Shown here piece by piece: positions 63,240-64,000 of a stretch of 64,000 bases of DNA. The DNA lies in contig NZ_JAUSUX010000006.1 in assembly GCF_030813795.1 (NCBI RefSeq), positions 62,001 through 126,000 of the forward strand. The letters are read 5' to 3'. Below the pieces are notes generated by a model. That model searched no databases. It saw only the letters and a program-made list of their open reading frames with translations, and was not told the origin of the DNA. Both the position numbers and the translations under genes were made by a program. How positions within the stretch are numbered: position 1 is the first letter of the stretch; each line of letters begins with the position of its first letter. The DNA comes from Desulfofundulus luciae. GTDB lineage: Bacteria > Bacillota > Desulfotomaculia > Desulfotomaculales > Desulfovirgulaceae.

Positions 63240-64000
63240 CGGCTCTGCTGGAGAAAGCCGCGGCGGGAGAAAGGCTCTCCCTGGAAGAAGGGGTGGAAAT
63301 CCTCAAAAAGGCCGACCTTTTAGCCCTGGCCAGGGCGGCCGACCAGGTGCGCCGTAGAATGCATCCGGAAAACCGGGTGACTTTCATCATTGACCGCAAC
63401 ATTAATTATACCAACGTATGCCAGTGTCGGTGCCGTTTTTGCGCCTTTTATCGCCACCCGCAAGATCCTGATGCCTATATAATTACTAAGGAAGAACTTT
63501 TTCAGAAGATCGAGGAAACCATCCGGGCGGGAGGCACTGAACTGCTCATCCAGGGGGGTCTGCACCCCGATTTGGGCCTGGACTACTACCTGGACATGCT
63601 GCATTCCATAAAGGAACGTTTCAATATCCATCTTCACTCCTTCTCGCCGCCGGAGATAGTACACATGGCCAGGAAGTCCGGCCTGCCGGTAAAGGAGGTA
63701 CTGGCCCGGTTGAGAGAAGCCGGCCTGGATTCCCTGCCCGGGGGAGGGGCGGAGATACTGGTGGACCGCGTCCGCCGGATTGTCAGCCCGCACAAGGTTT
63801 CCTGGACCGAATGGATGGAGGTAATGCGCTCTGCCCACAACCTGGGGATGAAAAGCACCGCCACCATGATGTTTGGTCATATGGAAACTCCGGAAGAACG
63901 GGTGCTGCACATGGTGCGGGTGCGTGAGCTTCAGGACGAAACCCGCGGGTTTACCGCCTTTATCCCCTGGAGCTTCCAGCCCCAAAATACCGAGTTGGGG
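63227..64000 (+). CDS. mqnC: Cyclic dehypoxanthine futalosine synthase (3' partial)
   Basis: Starts at GTG 63227, overlapping the mqnA stop, and is open to the last base (258 codons seen). Radical-SAM motif CQCRCRFCAFYRH (C-x3-C-x2-C with one extra Cys), preceded by RNINYTNV, then ELLIQGGLHPDLGLDYYLDM, SFSPPEIVHMARKSGLPVKE and GLDSLPGGGAEILVDRVRRI. Cyclises dehypoxanthine futalosine. The family is about 350-370 aa, so roughly a quarter is missing. mqnB and mqnD are not seen in the window. Confidence 0.95.
   Translation, partial: MPEVTALLEKAAAGERLSLEEGVEILKKADLLALARAADQVRRRMHPENRVTFIIDRNINYTNVCQCRCRFCAFYRHPQDPDAYIITKEELFQKIEETIRAGGTELLIQGGLHPDLGLDYYLDMLHSIKERFNIHLHSFSPPEIVHMARKSGLPVKEVLARLREAGLDSLPGGGAEILVDRVRRIVSPHKVSWTEWMEVMRSAHNLGMKSTATMMFGHMETPEERVLHMVRVRELQDETRGFTAFIPWSFQPQNTELG

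Overview
The window looks like the chromosome of an anaerobic, spore-forming, Gram-positive bacterium of the Desulfotomaculum/Desulfofundulus/Pelotomaculum group (Peptococcaceae, Clostridia). This is inferred, not searched. The supports are moderate-to-high GC, many GTG/TTG starts behind strong AGGAGG sites, an intact sporulation sigma factor (sigK), a dnaE-mtrB-accDA-pfkA-pyk block, futalosine-type menaquinone genes, a Ni-CO-dehydrogenase-like gene and an archaeal-type homocysteine operon. No rRNA, CRISPR array or complete mobile element was seen. One tRNA gene (Pro, GGG) is present.

Layout. 1-4.7 kb: sugar-nucleotide/glycogen-type genes (nucleotidyltransferase-mutase fusion, GH57 branching enzyme, DUF4912). 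4.8-11 kb: CoA-binding protein, nth, trmL, a MoxR/VWA pair and a sigma-54 activator. 11-12.6 kb: TPP riboswitch with a Thi4 thiazole synthase, then perR. 12.7-21.3 kb: dnaE, TRAP (mtrB), a small DUF2007-like gene, accD, accA, pfkA, pyk. 21.4-25 kb: DedA protein, HD-GYP protein, acyl-CoA synthetase. 25.2-27.8 kb (minus strand): a SAM-I riboswitch driving DUF39 + NIL/ferredoxin + UPF0280, the three proteins linked to direct sulfide assimilation into homocysteine in methanogens. 28-28.7 kb: sigK.

28.8-45.4 kb is the most coherent block. It holds uxaA/uxaB (minus) diverging from a LacI regulator, a CUT2 sugar ABC transporter with an embedded Gfo/Idh dehydrogenase, a second LacI regulator, two zinc dehydrogenases, a creatininase-family hydrolase, a TIM-barrel epimerase, KDPG aldolase and KDG kinase. 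Together these match, step for step, the myo-inositol route described in Thermotoga (IolG-IolM-IolN-IolO, then UxaB-UxaA-KdgK-Eda), ending in pyruvate and glyceraldehyde-3-phosphate. Two LacI-type operator families (AAGCGCTT and AAACGTTT cores) appear to control the two halves.

45.6-57 kb: a divergent CooS whose C-cluster Cys295 equivalent is Glu, a Cys-rich small protein, tRNA-Pro, two damaged chemotaxis-receptor genes (an in-frame stop in one, a lost first membrane helix in the other), a LysM/FG-GAP protein, ferredoxin, glycosyltransferase, a phosphatase-like membrane protein and speD. 57.4-64 kb: a menaquinone operon (degenerate polyprenyl-synthase-like protein, menG, UbiD-type decarboxylase, UbiA-type prenyltransferase, mqnE, mqnA, mqnC) running off the end of the window.
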